DNA of 48,914 bases from IMG/VR virus record IMGVR_UViG_3300036770_008698, positions 1 to 48,914 of that record. One strand, 5' to 3'. The DNA is from a virus. Positions within the stretch are counted from its first letter, which is position 1; each line of letters opens with the position of its first letter. The notes beneath the pieces were generated by a model. It worked only from the letters and a program-made list of their open reading frames with translations, did not search any database and was not told the DNA's origin. Position numbers and translations under genes: made by a program. Below are positions 1 to 8,739 of the stretch, piece by piece.

Positions 1-363
1 TTAGCAGCACTTCTCGCAGACATGCACTCCATCTTTTTCAGTGAGTGTGTGGGAATCGACCATCATGCCGCACTCATCGCAGGGGTCTTGTGTGACTTCA
101 GCCTCGTTGATGGGTTCGTAGTTGCCCATGCTCCAGGCTGCCAGCTCACGTGGTGTGATTCTCTGGAATGATTCGTTCATGCTGCCCCGTGAGTTAGGGC
201 CCTTGGGGAATTTGAGCGCTTTGTTCTTTGGATCCGCCGGGTTCATAGCACCCATTTTGTTGGGCACACCGTAAAGAGATTCCTCTTTCTCGACGGGCCA
301 CCCATAGCACTCATTGACGACATCACGGATGATTTGACGCAGCTCTGAAATCTTGATCTTCAT
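1..363 (-). CDS. Small protein with QLRxII-type N-terminal helix and C-terminal zinc ribbon
   Basis: This 120-residue protein starts MKIKISELRQIIRDVVNE, the short amphipathic N-terminal helix shared with at least six other proteins here. The middle is polar and proline-rich. The C-terminus has two CxxC pairs (CDECG and CEKCC, about residues 94-120), as in a zinc ribbon. The stop codon is the first three bases of the window, so the gene is complete. Function is unknown; the tag plus a separate cargo domain suggests a targeting signal fused to a metal-binding module. Confidence 0.75.
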   Translation of the reverse strand: MKIKISELRQIIRDVVNECYGWPVEKEESLYGVPNKMGAMNPADPKNKALKFPKGPNSRGSMNESFQRITPRELAAWSMGNYEPINEAEVTQDPCDECGMMVDSHTLTEKDGVHVCEKCC

Positions 364-391
364 GGAGAATAAGTATGCGTGCCAGATGCAT

Positions 392-676
392 TCAGCGAAC
401 GCGGACTAAAAAAGCGCCTGGAACCCACCCACATCCATTCGGCCCCAGCACATAAGCATTGCGTCCGTCTGTTCGATCAATGGTGATGATCACACCGACG
501 TCTTTTGAGGAGAGGTGGTTACCCCCTGGATCACCCACAGACATTAAATGCGAAGGCGACATGGTCAAATCAACTTTCTTGCCCGCAATAGGCGAAAGCA
601 TGACCATGTCACCGACTGCAAATTTCACAAAATAATTATTCTTTATGCTTGACTGTGTAGAGGCGTTGAATGGCAC
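392..676 (-). CDS. Small SH3/KOW-like protein
   Basis: This 94-residue protein has a compact beta-rich pattern: VGDMVMLSPIAGKK early, a DVGVIITIDRTDG strand pair in the middle, and GCGWVPGAFLVRVR at the end. That resembles the SH3-like small proteins encoded elsewhere here (31017 and 43752). The start overlaps the end of the upstream membrane-protein gene by about 40 bases, so a shorter start is possible. No function can be assigned. Confidence 0.6.
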   Translation of the reverse strand: MPFNASTQSSIKNNYFVKFAVGDMVMLSPIAGKKVDLTMSPSHLMSVGDPGGNHLSSKDVGVIITIDRTDGRNAYVLGPNGCGWVPGAFLVRVR

Positions 677-860
677 CCAGCATAAAAAGTGACATTGTCA
701 ACCAGCATGCCTGCTCAAAGTTGATCTGATTTTTGAGTTCGAGCGCGGGGACAAGCGCCACATTCCATGTTTGGTGGAAAATGAAAGCTATGAGTGTAAA
801 GACAATGATTGCTGCAATGAGACTCGTGAGCCAAGTTGCTGTTTTATTTTTTTCTTCCAT
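636..860 (-). CDS. Small membrane protein, two predicted TM helices
   Basis: This 74-residue protein has a charged start (MEEKNKTATW), a hydrophobic helix at about residues 10-30 and a second at about 48-65, then a basic tail. A TATAAT-like -10 lies on the minus strand at about 870-875, but no match to the window's usual -35 is present. Small membrane proteins of this pattern are common in large phages; it could be holin-like, but nothing in the sequence proves that. Confidence 0.6.
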   Translation of the reverse strand: MEEKNKTATWLTSLIAAIIVFTLIAFIFHQTWNVALVPALELKNQINFEQACWLTMSLFMLGAIQRLYTVKHKE

Positions 861-944
861 GAGATGGAAATTATAACTTCACGCGCTGATTGGATCACTC
901 GAGGAATACGTATGGCTAAGTTTTGATCGTATAGGGGCTGCACG

Positions 945-3452
945 ATGGTGAAGAAAATTGATAAAAATCGCTTTAGGAAGACCTATTCTTTTTACCGCGC
1001 AGTGCCTGTGCTGCAGGCGGTGGGCGGTGACATCACGGCTGTGATAGCAGGCACTGGTCTCACAGGAGGGGGCACAGAGGGAGATGTGACCTTGTCAGTC
1101 GACCTAAATGCAGGCCCGAACATCACACTCACAGAAGAGATAGACGGATCAATTACTATTGAAGCTGCTGGTGGCACTGGCCTGCCCGCAAGCCCAGACA
1201 CAAGTGTGCAATATAATGGTGGGTCAGGGGCATTTGGGGGATCAGCAAACTTTACATTCGCAAATGACACGGTTTATTTGACAGGGTCTCTAGAAAACGG
1301 ATTTGAAGCAAGAGCAACAGGCGTTTATTCACATGCTGAAGGCAGCGGCTGCCTAGCAGTTGGAGATTATTCACATGCTGAAGGGTTCAATACTGAGGCA
1401 TCAACAATTGGTACACATGCTGAGGGTTCTACTACAAGTGCAGATGGAAATTATTCACATGCTGAAGGTTATGGGACGACAGCCACAGGCATGTATTCGC
1501 ATGCAGAAGGTGATAACACCATCGCAACAGGCGAATCCTCTCATGCTGAAGGAAATAGTACTACTTCTACAGAAAAATGGTCGCATGCAGAAGGCGTGAG
1601 CACTCAAACACTTGGAGAGGGTTCACATGCTGAAGGCTATAGCACATACACGTCACCAAATGGCGATTATTCGCATGCTGAGGGTTATGAAACACAGGTC
1701 GAGGGTGTGGGGGCACATGCTGAAGGCTACCAGTCAATAGCTTTAGCAAATTACTCGCATGCAGAGGGCCAAGAAACCAGCGTGGATGGCCTTGCCACAG
1801 GTGCTCATACAGAGGGCTATCAGACAACAGCGGAGGGAGAATGGTCACATGCTGAAGGTGATAATACCACGTCAGTGGGAGAATCTTCTCATGCTGAGGG
1901 GAGTAACACCACATCTACTGGAAAGTGGTCGCATGCTGAGGGTGTCAGCACGGATGCGCAAGGCGAAGGCTCACACACAGAAGGATATCAGACTATAACG
2001 TCAGGCCTGCACTCACATGCTGAAGGCTACAATACGACAGCGAGCGGGCAGTATTCACATGCCGAAGGTGCAGGAGATCTTGTCACACTACTTTTAAATG
2101 GCCCTACAGCATCTGGCGTGGGATCGCACGCTGAAGGAATTGGAACGTCAGCGTCAGGTGATTATTCCCATGCAGAGGGACAGGCTACACAAGCATCTGT
2201 CATAGGCGCACATTCTGAGGGTATTTCTACGACTGCGTCTGGCGATTATTCACATGCTGAGGGCTATGACACAACTGCGTCTGGTGATTATTCACATGCT
2301 GAGGGTGCGAGAAATGATAGCTTAGGACTCGGCGGACCGACAGCATCAGGGTTGGGCGCACATGCGGAAGGGCTTCTTACCTCGGCTGGGGGTGACCACT
2401 CACATGCCGAAGGATATGAGGCAGCAGCAACGGGGCTTGCATCGCATGCCGAAGGCCGTAACACACAAGCGACTGATACAGGCGCGCATGCTGAGGGGAA
2501 TGGTGCTCTCGCTGCAGGTGAATATTCACATGCAGAGGGCTTCAACACACAAGCGAATGCATACAGCTCCCATGCTGAGGGGAATGGTACAATCGCAGAT
2601 GCAGACTATTCCCATGCAGAGGGTGCAACAGCATATACACATGCGGGCGCAGAATATTCCCATGCAGAGGGTCTCAACACACACACATGGGGCGCATATT
2701 CGCATGCCGAAGGCCAAGCGTGCGAAGCATTTGGCTGGTATTCACACGCTGCAGGTATAGGAACCATTGCATCAGGATCGGGCCAGAATACGGTTGGGCA
2801 GTACAACAAGCGCGACAATACTGATTCATTATTTATAGTGGGAAATGGAACGGGCGATTTAGATGCAGACAGGAGTGACATCTTCCTTGTCAATCAAAGT
2901 GCTGTCTTAGTCGGTTCCGGTTCACTCAAGTCCGATACGTTCTTCTTTGTCAGCGGTGCGATAGGCCAGAGCACTGAAAAATCTCTATTCACTGGTGATG
3001 TTACTGTCAGTGGAACAATCAAATCAGCGACAGGTATAACAGGATCTCTGACTAGGTTGTTTGACAACACACCTTATCTTATTGCTGGGCCTAATATAAT
3101 AACTTCCACAGGTTCCAATGGTGCTGTGACTATCACCGCCAATGTCGACATGTCAGTCAATGCCGTGAGCGCTTCTGACATGGATCTCTCTAACAACGCA
3201 CGGTACTTCACAAAGACCGCATCTGGTGGATTAACGTGGACTTTCTCCAATGTTCCTGCGTCAGGTGCGGTGGTGGTTACACTGGAATTAACGAATGGTG
3301 GCACGGGCGTGCAACAGTGGCCCTTATCAGTTAAATGGCCGGGCGGCACAGCACCAACTCTAACTGCGTCGGGTGTGGACGTCCTCTCATTCGTCACAGA
3401 CGACGGAGGAACAACATGGCGAGGAGTCACACTCATGACGGACAGCAAGTGA
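945..3452 (+). CDS. Long tail fibre with YadA-head-like HAEG repeats
   Basis: This 835-residue protein has fibre architecture. Residues 1 to about 110 contain glycine-rich phage-fibre text (GTGLTGGGTEGDVTLSVDL). Roughly residues 115-620 carry dozens of YSHAEGxxTxASG-type repeats, the left-handed parallel beta-roll of trimeric YadA/Hep_Hag adhesin heads. A neck-like segment follows (GQYNKRDNTDSLFIVGNGTG). The last ~120 residues form a beta domain seen at the tips of many phage fibres (SVKWPGGTAPTLTASGVDV, FVTDDGGTTW). It should be a trimeric receptor-binding fibre. It leads a plus-strand tail module. No strong Shine-Dalgarno is visible. Confidence 0.9.
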   Translation: MVKKIDKNRFRKTYSFYRAVPVLQAVGGDITAVIAGTGLTGGGTEGDVTLSVDLNAGPNITLTEEIDGSITIEAAGGTGLPASPDTSVQYNGGSGAFGGSANFTFANDTVYLTGSLENGFEARATGVYSHAEGSGCLAVGDYSHAEGFNTEASTIGTHAEGSTTSADGNYSHAEGYGTTATGMYSHAEGDNTIATGESSHAEGNSTTSTEKWSHAEGVSTQTLGEGSHAEGYSTYTSPNGDYSHAEGYETQVEGVGAHAEGYQSIALANYSHAEGQETSVDGLATGAHTEGYQTTAEGEWSHAEGDNTTSVGESSHAEGSNTTSTGKWSHAEGVSTDAQGEGSHTEGYQTITSGLHSHAEGYNTTASGQYSHAEGAGDLVTLLLNGPTASGVGSHAEGIGTSASGDYSHAEGQATQASVIGAHSEGISTTASGDYSHAEGYDTTASGDYSHAEGARNDSLGLGGPTASGLGAHAEGLLTSAGGDHSHAEGYEAAATGLASHAEGRNTQATDTGAHAEGNGALAAGEYSHAEGFNTQANAYSSHAEGNGTIADADYSHAEGATAYTHAGAEYSHAEGLNTHTWGAYSHAEGQACEAFGWYSHAAGIGTIASGSGQNTVGQYNKRDNTDSLFIVGNGTGDLDADRSDIFLVNQSAVLVGSGSLKSDTFFFVSGAIGQSTEKSLFTGDVTVSGTIKSATGITGSLTRLFDNTPYLIAGPNIITSTGSNGAVTITANVDMSVNAVSASDMDLSNNARYFTKTASGGLTWTFSNVPASGAVVVTLELTNGGTGVQQWPLSVKWPGGTAPTLTASGVDVLSFVTDDGGTTWRGVTLMTDSK
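1318..2760 (+). repeat. HAEG-coding repeat tract
   Basis: The codon pattern for (Y/S)SHAEG recurs every 14-20 codons, mostly as TCACATGCTGAAGG or close variants. DNA identity between units is high enough for recombination to change the repeat number. A few units are expanded by short insertions (near 1800, 2095 and 2325). The tract explains the many overlapping ORFs on both strands in this interval. Confidence 0.9.
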
Positions 3453-3459
3453 GCCGGCT

Positions 3460-4398
3460 ATGGTGATGTTGCGATGGTTATTGGCGAGGCAGCCACAGAA
3501 CAATTTCGGCCTGTGCATAGCAGGCGCAAATTTCGGTTACGTCGTGTTCAACAATGTCGATAAGTACCAATTCTCCAACAACTCACGAACGGCGAGCACG
3601 AGTCTTTCAACTGGCAGGGAAGGCGCAGCATCTGCAGGGAATTTCTCTTTTGCAATAATAGCCGGAGGCGGAGTGCCTGCTGGTTCGCCTCCATCATCAG
3701 TGGCGGTCGTTTCTTCCTCTGAAAAATTTACATATACCACATCCGCTGTCTCGTCTGTGACGTCTCTTTCGACCGCACGAGCATATCTGGTGTCAGCAGG
3801 AAATTCCGAAAAGGCATATTTTGCAGGTGGCACCACTACTTTTAGTAGCGTCAATACGCTGATAGCGGAGTCATACACATATAACACTGACTCGGTCACA
3901 TCAGCAACAAGCCTGACAGGAACTGCTCGACGCGCTATGGCTGGATTCGCATCACAAACTCATGGCTTTTTCGCCGGCGGAGGTACTGACACAGTATACT
4001 TCACCACACACAACAAGTATCAGTTTTCCGACGGCGCTGTAACATCGGCAACAGCATTGTCGACCGGAAAATATAACATGGCAAGTGCTGGAAATAATAG
4101 CTTCGGCTTGATTACTGGCGGATATACTGGGTCAGTCATTTCGACGAGTGAAAAATACACGTTCTCGACAAATGCTTGGTCATCGGCGACCGCTCTCACA
4201 AATGCCGTGAATGCTCATGCAGGGTTTGGGAATTCATCTGTTGCGGTTTTCATCGGCGGCTTGAATTCATCATTCGCGTATCAATCAGCTAGCCAAGTTT
4301 ACACCTACTCGTCCAACACCGTCGCAGCTGGTGGGAGTCTTGGAACCGCAAGGTATAGCTTAGCCGGAGTATCCACAAACCCTGGACATTTATCATGA
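3460..4398 (+). CDS. Kelch-like repeat fibre protein, copy 1
   Basis: This 312-residue protein begins MVMLRWLLARQP and is built from about six repeats of roughly 48 residues. The repeat pattern is FxAGGxT, KYTFSTNAWSSATAL, TARxxLAxAGN. Such beta-propeller or prism-like repeats are common in phage tail fibres and bind host surface ligands. The start lies 7 bases after the HAEG fibre stop. The first ~30 bases of coding DNA are nearly identical to those of the next kelch gene, so the two arose by tandem duplication. Its stop overlaps the next ATG (ATGA). Confidence 0.8.
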   Translation: MVMLRWLLARQPQNNFGLCIAGANFGYVVFNNVDKYQFSNNSRTASTSLSTGREGAASAGNFSFAIIAGGGVPAGSPPSSVAVVSSSEKFTYTTSAVSSVTSLSTARAYLVSAGNSEKAYFAGGTTTFSSVNTLIAESYTYNTDSVTSATSLTGTARRAMAGFASQTHGFFAGGGTDTVYFTTHNKYQFSDGAVTSATALSTGKYNMASAGNNSFGLITGGYTGSVISTSEKYTFSTNAWSSATALTNAVNAHAGFGNSSVAVFIGGLNSSFAYQSASQVYTYSSNTVAAGGSLGTARYSLAGVSTNPGHLS

Positions 4399-4457
4399 TT
4401 GCAAAGAACGACAGCACTGACTTTTCTTGTACAAATTTCGGAGAATTGTCATGGTGA
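4395..4457 (+). pseudogene. Remnant MIAKN ORF 1 (20 aa)
   Basis: The ORF starts at an ATGA overlap with the kelch stop and reads MIAKND before stopping 21 codons later. The same MIAKN start after a kelch stop recurs at 5335 and 5444; only the last copy is full length. This looks like the 5' end left by an unequal tandem duplication, although translation of a short peptide is possible. Confidence 0.5.
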
Positions 4458-5338
4458 TGTTGCGGTGGCTATTGGCGAAGCAACCTCCGGCTGCCGCTGG
4501 TTCTGGATATTTTGCCGCAGGCACAGGTGGTTCGGCTGTTGCCACCGTTGACAAATATAAATTTTCTACAGATTCCAGAACGCTCGGAACGAGTTTGTCT
4601 GCAGCCAAGACGGGGCCAGGAGGAGCCGGAAATCTTTCGAAGGGGATATTTGTCGGAGGAGGAATAAGTGGCTTTGTTGCAAATGGAAACATTTATACAT
4701 ATTCTACCGATGTGGTTTCTACTTCGGCAAATTTATCGCAAGCAAGGTCTGACATTTCAGGGTGCGGGACTTTGACTGTTGGCATTTTCGCCGGAGGCTA
4801 TACCGGTGTAGAGGTAAAAACCACTGATAAATACACTTACAGCACCGACACTGCGGCAGCGACGACATCAATCAATCAATCGAAATCTGGCATTGGATCG
4901 GCAGGAAATTCAACTGTTGGCTATTTTACCGGAGGTTACACCTCAGTGACCACTGTGAGTAAATACACTTACAGCGGAGACACAGTCTCGAGCGGAACAG
5001 CGTTGGGAACTGCAAGAGATTACCATGGCGCGTCGGGAACGAGCGTAGTCGGCATCTTCGCGGGAGGCAGAAGCGGCTCGCCATTTGTGGCGACATCTGA
5101 TAAATACACATATTCAGGGGATACTGTTGCAGCGGGAACAAGCCTCGCAAACGCAAGAGGGTTTTTGACAGCTGCCAGTGATGCGACAGTCGGCATCTAT
5201 GCAGGCGGAAGCACTGGATCATTTGTTTCCACATGCGAGAAATATACATTCTCGAGTAATTCGGTCGCAAATGGAACGAGCCTTAGTTCCGCCCGAGGCT
5301 TTCTGAACTCGACATCATCAACTCCCGGTGGCCTATGA
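4451..5338 (+). CDS. Kelch-like repeat fibre protein, copy 2
   Basis: This 295-residue protein has repeats of the form GYFTGGYTSVTTVSKYTYS, SGDTVxxGTSLxxARG. ATG 4451 is chosen because MVMLRWLLAKQP aligns with the start of copy 1; an upstream start at 4427 exists in the same frame. The bodies of the two kelch proteins have diverged far more than their starts, consistent with diversification of receptor-binding surfaces. The stop overlaps the next small ORF as ATGA. Confidence 0.8.
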   Translation: MVMLRWLLAKQPPAAAGSGYFAAGTGGSAVATVDKYKFSTDSRTLGTSLSAAKTGPGGAGNLSKGIFVGGGISGFVANGNIYTYSTDVVSTSANLSQARSDISGCGTLTVGIFAGGYTGVEVKTTDKYTYSTDTAAATTSINQSKSGIGSAGNSTVGYFTGGYTSVTTVSKYTYSGDTVSSGTALGTARDYHGASGTSVVGIFAGGRSGSPFVATSDKYTYSGDTVAAGTSLANARGFLTAASDATVGIYAGGSTGSFVSTCEKYTFSSNSVANGTSLSSARGFLNSTSSTPGGL

Positions 5339-5418
5339 TTGCCAAGAACAACCGCCTCAACACCGATTTTCAGATTGACAATTTCCTTGTCGGCTCATGC
5401 TCACTAAACTTTTCTTAG
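5335..5418 (+). pseudogene. Remnant MIAKN ORF 2 (27 aa)
   Basis: The ORF reads MIAKNNRLNTDFQIDNFLVG, matching the start of the intact gene at 5444 (MIAKNNRRNTHFQIEHFLIG), and stops five residues after a shared SC. About 22 residues align and then the frame ends. It is best read as a duplicated, truncated 5' end of the downstream gene. Confidence 0.6.
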
Positions 5419-5443
5419 ATTATGGAGTACATTTCCAGCTTAT

Positions 5444-6070
5444 ATGATTGCAAAAAATAATCGTCGCAATACACATTTTCAAATTGAGCACTTTCTAATT
5501 GGGTCGTGCCACACGGCTGATGGTGCATACTCTCTGCTCTGCGATCTTCGTGAAGAAAGAAATGATGCTTTGGCACAAGTAGAAGCAAGCTCGCTTAGAA
5601 CTCGTGCTAAGCTTATAAAAGCTGAGCGCAATTTATCATCCCCTGATGAAGTCAAGAGACTTAAGGCGCAGGCAGACATATCAGAGATCACGGCACACGC
5701 AGATACACTGCAGCGCAACATCGCCGCGGCGAGGGCTGAACTTGCATTCATTGATGACTGCATCTCAAAGATACAGCCACACCGAAAGTTTGGACACCTA
5801 CCTGATCTTGAGGCGCATGAGGCGGCGCAGCGCGATGAATGGCGCCTCGAACTAGAGTACAGGGCAGTAAACTTCCTCGTCACAGCAGGAACAATACCGC
5901 ACGATCACTTCGCTTCAATGAGGCAACATCCTGACTTTGAGACGCACATATTACCTGCCATCGAGCAAACTAAAGCCCTGCTTGTCGATGGCAGAGTAGA
6001 ACTACTTCTAACTGCGCCCAAACCCGCTTTCTTAGCACTCGGAGGACCTGATGTACGCAAGGATCAATAA
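5444..6070 (+). CDS. Coiled-coil tail-fibre-associated protein (MIAKN family)
   Basis: This 208-residue protein has a conserved N-terminus, then a charged heptad-rich segment at about residues 35-110 (EERNDALAQVEASSLRTRAK) expected to form a coiled coil, then an alpha-helical C-terminus. Genes like this commonly follow kelch-repeat fibres in phages and may help fibre assembly or attachment; that role is inferred from position. It overlaps the start of the tail assembly chaperone gene by 20 bases, suggesting translational coupling. Confidence 0.65.
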   Translation: MIAKNNRRNTHFQIEHFLIGSCHTADGAYSLLCDLREERNDALAQVEASSLRTRAKLIKAERNLSSPDEVKRLKAQADISEITAHADTLQRNIAAARAELAFIDDCISKIQPHRKFGHLPDLEAHEAAQRDEWRLELEYRAVNFLVTAGTIPHDHFASMRQHPDFETHILPAIEQTKALLVDGRVELLLTAPKPAFLALGGPDVRKDQ

Positions 6071-6506
6071 CGGAGCAATTAACAACTATCCCGTCGATAT
6101 TTGGAGGGAACATCCTAATGTGAGTTTTCCCATCGGATGGACGGGAGGCCTGATCGAGGGACAAGAATATGCACTTGTCATCAGCACTTCAAGGCCTGAA
6201 ACGAACCATACACAGAACACTACAGAGGGCACGCCAGTCATTGACCCAAACAGCGGAAGATGGACTCAAGCATGGGTTGTGACGCAAGCACCCCCTGAGG
6301 AAATAGATGCACGTATATCAGCAAGGTGGGCATCTATACGAGAAGAACGCAATCATAAACTCTACAAGAGTGATTGGACACAGCTCTCTGACAGTCCGCT
6401 CACAGCTGAGAAGAAATCTGAGTGGCAAGTTTATCGACAAGAATTACGTGACGTCACACTCCAGTCTAACCCATTTGAACTTGCGTGGCCAATAATCCCC
6501 GCATAA
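6051..6506 (+). CDS. Phage tail assembly chaperone-like protein
   Basis: This 151-residue protein ends with the signature of the phage tail assembly chaperone family (Phage_tail_APC type): an R..RN.KLYKSDWTQLSDSPLT stretch, then YRQELRDVTLQSNPFELAWP. The N-terminal half is a beta-rich domain (NNGAINNYPVDIW). The family sits at the end of fibre operons and assists fibre folding or incorporation, which matches its place here. Confidence 0.8.
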   Translation: MYARINNGAINNYPVDIWREHPNVSFPIGWTGGLIEGQEYALVISTSRPETNHTQNTTEGTPVIDPNSGRWTQAWVVTQAPPEEIDARISARWASIREERNHKLYKSDWTQLSDSPLTAEKKSEWQVYRQELRDVTLQSNPFELAWPIIPA

Positions 6507-6528
6507 ATACTTATATTCAAGGTGCAAC

Positions 6529-6780
6529 ATGCAAACAGAAATTCAACCAGTGACATTCTTTCGTAAATCAGCAACTGTTCTCAAGATCATGGGTGTAAAC
6601 ATTCGTCAACTGGGTCCCGGCGGATCTGTACTCGTTCTTTGCATTCTGCAAAGCGCCTCGGGCGAACACCTGCATAATGAAGCTTTTACCCTAGCTGGAT
6701 CTGATTATGATCAGTGGGGAAGTGATGACAGTTATTTATTGACCAAAGCACTCGAGGCACTAGGTCTAACCGCTGCCTGA
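6529..6780 (+). CDS. Small conserved protein ending the tail operon
   Basis: This 83-residue protein starts MQTEIQPVTFFRKSATVLKI and contains VNIRQLGPGGSVLVLCIL. A Shine-Dalgarno-like AAGGTG lies 7 bases upstream of the ATG. Small proteins of this type often follow the tail assembly chaperone gene in phages; no biochemical role is known to me. Its end overlaps a convergent minus-strand fragment by 15 bases. Confidence 0.65.
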   Translation: MQTEIQPVTFFRKSATVLKIMGVNIRQLGPGGSVLVLCILQSASGEHLHNEAFTLAGSDYDQWGSDDSYLLTKALEALGLTAA

Positions 6781-6903
6781 TCTCCTTGTGTCTTTAGCGA
6801 TCTTACGAATGTGCCGTGACACCTCCGCATAAAAAGGGTTTTCCTGAAGAAACACAATGAGGCGCTTCTCTATGTTGAAATCGGTATTCGTTGCCTTCCA
6901 CAT
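6766..6903 (-). pseudogene. N-terminal fragment of the VWA/metallopeptidase gene
   Basis: The 45-residue reading starting MWKATNTDFNIEKRLIVFLQ aligns closely with the first 40 residues of the intact VWA protein (36669-38015, MWASTETDFNLERHLITFLQ) and then stops. The metallopeptidase and VWA parts are missing. The frame is open upstream (GWEYTVN before the ATG), so a longer product from a non-ATG start cannot be excluded. It may be a decayed duplicate or a stand-alone N-terminal domain. Confidence 0.6.
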
Positions 6904-6971
6904 GTTGACAGTGTACTCCCAACCCAACAGGCATTGCACAACACATAACAAAAAATTTTCGTCAATGAAAA

Positions 6972-7022
6972 ACGCACTGCCTAAATCATCAACGAACTTG
7001 TCGAAAAAGTAGTGCAGTGCGT
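6972..7022. repeat. 9-bp inverted repeat in an intergenic stretch
   Basis: ACGCACTGC at 6972-6980 is mirrored by GCAGTGCGT at 7014-7022, with a 33-base AT-rich loop. It lies in the ~150 bases between the VWA fragment and the next minus-strand gene, where no certain gene is seen. It could be a terminator for the 7056 gene or an operator. Confidence 0.4.
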
Positions 7023-7055
7023 GAGATGAGCTCAGAATATTCGAGAATATTCGAA

Positions 7056-7373
7056 CTAGGTAACCACCTTCTTGATGAGCAGACAGCGGTCTGTCATGCT
7101 CACGTACACTGGTGCGGCAGGCGTGTCAGCATAGTAGCCGGTTTCGTTGACTGAGTCCCACACCCACTTCTTTCGATTCCCATTTGAAATCTTGTTGTAA
7201 GAGCCTGAGCGGCCGCTCGAGTGAGATCGGGCGATTTGAATCATTTGTTTGTACCCATCAAGCTTGATTACCTTGCCCAGGGTAAGAAACGGCCCACCAC
7301 GATCAGAAACGTAAGCGATCGTGTCTCCAACTTCGATGGCGTTACCCATCATGTCCCTCGGTTCATAGCTCAT
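7056..7373 (-). CDS. Beta-rich protein of the small KOW-like group
   Basis: This 105-residue protein begins MSYEPRDMMGNAIEVGDTIA and includes GKVIKLDGYKQMIQIARSHS and a tryptophan-rich middle (KKWVWDSVN). The GDTIAYVSDR strand followed by a V-I-K-L strand resembles the small SH3-like proteins abundant in this genome. It has a Shine-Dalgarno (AAGGAGA) and starts one base after the ligase stop, so it is the second gene of the ligase transcript. Function unknown. Confidence 0.65.
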   Translation of the reverse strand: MSYEPRDMMGNAIEVGDTIAYVSDRGGPFLTLGKVIKLDGYKQMIQIARSHSSGRSGSYNKISNGNRKKWVWDSVNETGYYADTPAAPVYVSMTDRCLLIKKVVT

Positions 7374-7374
7374 T

Positions 7375-8739
7375 TCAGTCTCCTTGAATCTGGTTAGCTA
7401 CATACTGTCGTCCCGCATCGATCACCCTAGGATCAACATCGGACGGATCACGATACCTAGAAAACACCGGGAAACGAATCTTTCCATCGACCGTCAACCC
7501 ATTCTTCGTCAGCGGATCAGGCTGGCCCTCAACCTCAATGATTCGACCGCAAAAGGTGTCAGGGCCGAGGAGTTGAACTTCAGCCCGCAGAGCATCAGTA
7601 AAACCGCCACCTACACGAGTGATGACACCATTCGGAAGGACGACATTGAACCCACCGAACATGCCTTCACGCTTTGAGCCGCGCTGGCCCTCATACCATC
7701 CCACAATGACTCCCTCAAAAGTTGTAACGGGCTTGAGTTTCTGCACAGCGTCTGAGCGCTTATAAGCATAAGCTGCGGACAAGTCCTTCAGCATGATGCC
7801 CTCATATCCCTTCTGCGTCGTGAACCCATAGTATGTCAGCAATTCTTCGTCAGAATTGACGGTGACACCTTGGACTTGCTGGACTGGTCCTACCCCTACG
7901 GCAGCCATGACTCCCTCAACCAGTTTAAGTCGATTGCTATAGGGAAGATTTAGATTGACCCTCTGTCCTGTCCAGTCGCTGAGCGGGACTGCATCGAACA
8001 CATGGTACACGATATTTGAATCATCCTTGGCGAACTTTCGGGACATGACGACTGAGGCGGACTCATTCCAGTCCGCACCCATGGCCTCTCCGTCGAGAAC
8101 CACATTGTCGTAGTGTGTCGCCGCCTCGAGGACTGCCTTGATCGTCGGCAGAGTATCAAGCTCAGTTCCATTGCGGGTAAACATGGTGACTTTACCATCA
8201 CGCTTCACAGCAATGCATCTGAGGCCATCAAGCTTCGGTTCGGCACGAAGAGGGTACTTCGGGCGCTCATTGAGCACAATACCCTTCTGGGGGTCATGGC
8301 TGGCGCCCAGGGTCGTCGCAAGCTGGACATCAAATCCCTTGATGAGACCAGGCCACACCTTGTTGACAGTGGTGTCCTGAACGCCACACCGTAGATTCTT
8401 CAACAGAATACGCAAACACCATTTCTGCTGAAGGGCGGACATGGCACTAAACTTCTCAATGACTGCGCTCCGAGCTGAGTTACCTGTGATGGCACGTGTC
8501 GAGAGCTCTTTGTGACAAAATCTCAAAAATGAGTCGACGGTGTCATCGTCAGCTTTTGGAACTGAAGACGCATGTGGCATTTTGAACTTATTAACGTAAT
8601 ATACCGTGTATGGATCTTGTGCCGCAGCAAAAACTCCCTGCAGCAGAGCATTGTCCTTGTGCCGCACGAGAGTATCTCGTTTAGCGTTAGATCCTGAAGT
8701 TGATTCTAGCGACTCAAGAATATCGATGACAGTGTCCAT
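7375..8739 (-). CDS. ATP-dependent DNA ligase
   Basis: It seals DNA nicks through a lysine-AMP intermediate. In the reading frame beginning at 8745 the nucleotidyltransferase motifs are clear: motif I EPKLDGLR (adenylated Lys about residue 171), motif III-like DGEAMG (about 219-223), motif IV EGIMLK (about 315-320), and motif V-like VQKLKP (about 334-339). An OB-fold domain follows, and an N-terminal DNA-binding-like domain precedes. At about 455 residues it is of T4-ligase-like size. ATG 8739 is preferred over the TTG at 8745, because a promoter -10 (8746-8751) lies exactly 6 bases upstream, implying a leaderless message. Confidence 0.9.
   Translation of the reverse strand: MDTVIDILESLESTSGSNAKRDTLVRHKDNALLQGVFAAAQDPYTVYYVNKFKMPHASSVPKADDDTVDSFLRFCHKELSTRAITGNSARSAVIEKFSAMSALQQKWCLRILLKNLRCGVQDTTVNKVWPGLIKGFDVQLATTLGASHDPQKGIVLNERPKYPLRAEPKLDGLRCIAVKRDGKVTMFTRNGTELDTLPTIKAVLEAATHYDNVVLDGEAMGADWNESASVVMSRKFAKDDSNIVYHVFDAVPLSDWTGQRVNLNLPYSNRLKLVEGVMAAVGVGPVQQVQGVTVNSDEELLTYYGFTTQKGYEGIMLKDLSAAYAYKRSDAVQKLKPVTTFEGVIVGWYEGQRGSKREGMFGGFNVVLPNGVITRVGGGFTDALRAEVQLLGPDTFCGRIIEVEGQPDPLTKNGLTVDGKIRFPVFSRYRDPSDVDPRVIDAGRQYVANQIQGD

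Noticed and set aside
1318-2760. CRISPR-like regular repeats
   Set aside because: The repeats are in frame, encode HAEG units with codon-type variation, and the spacers are repetitive too, so they are protein repeats.
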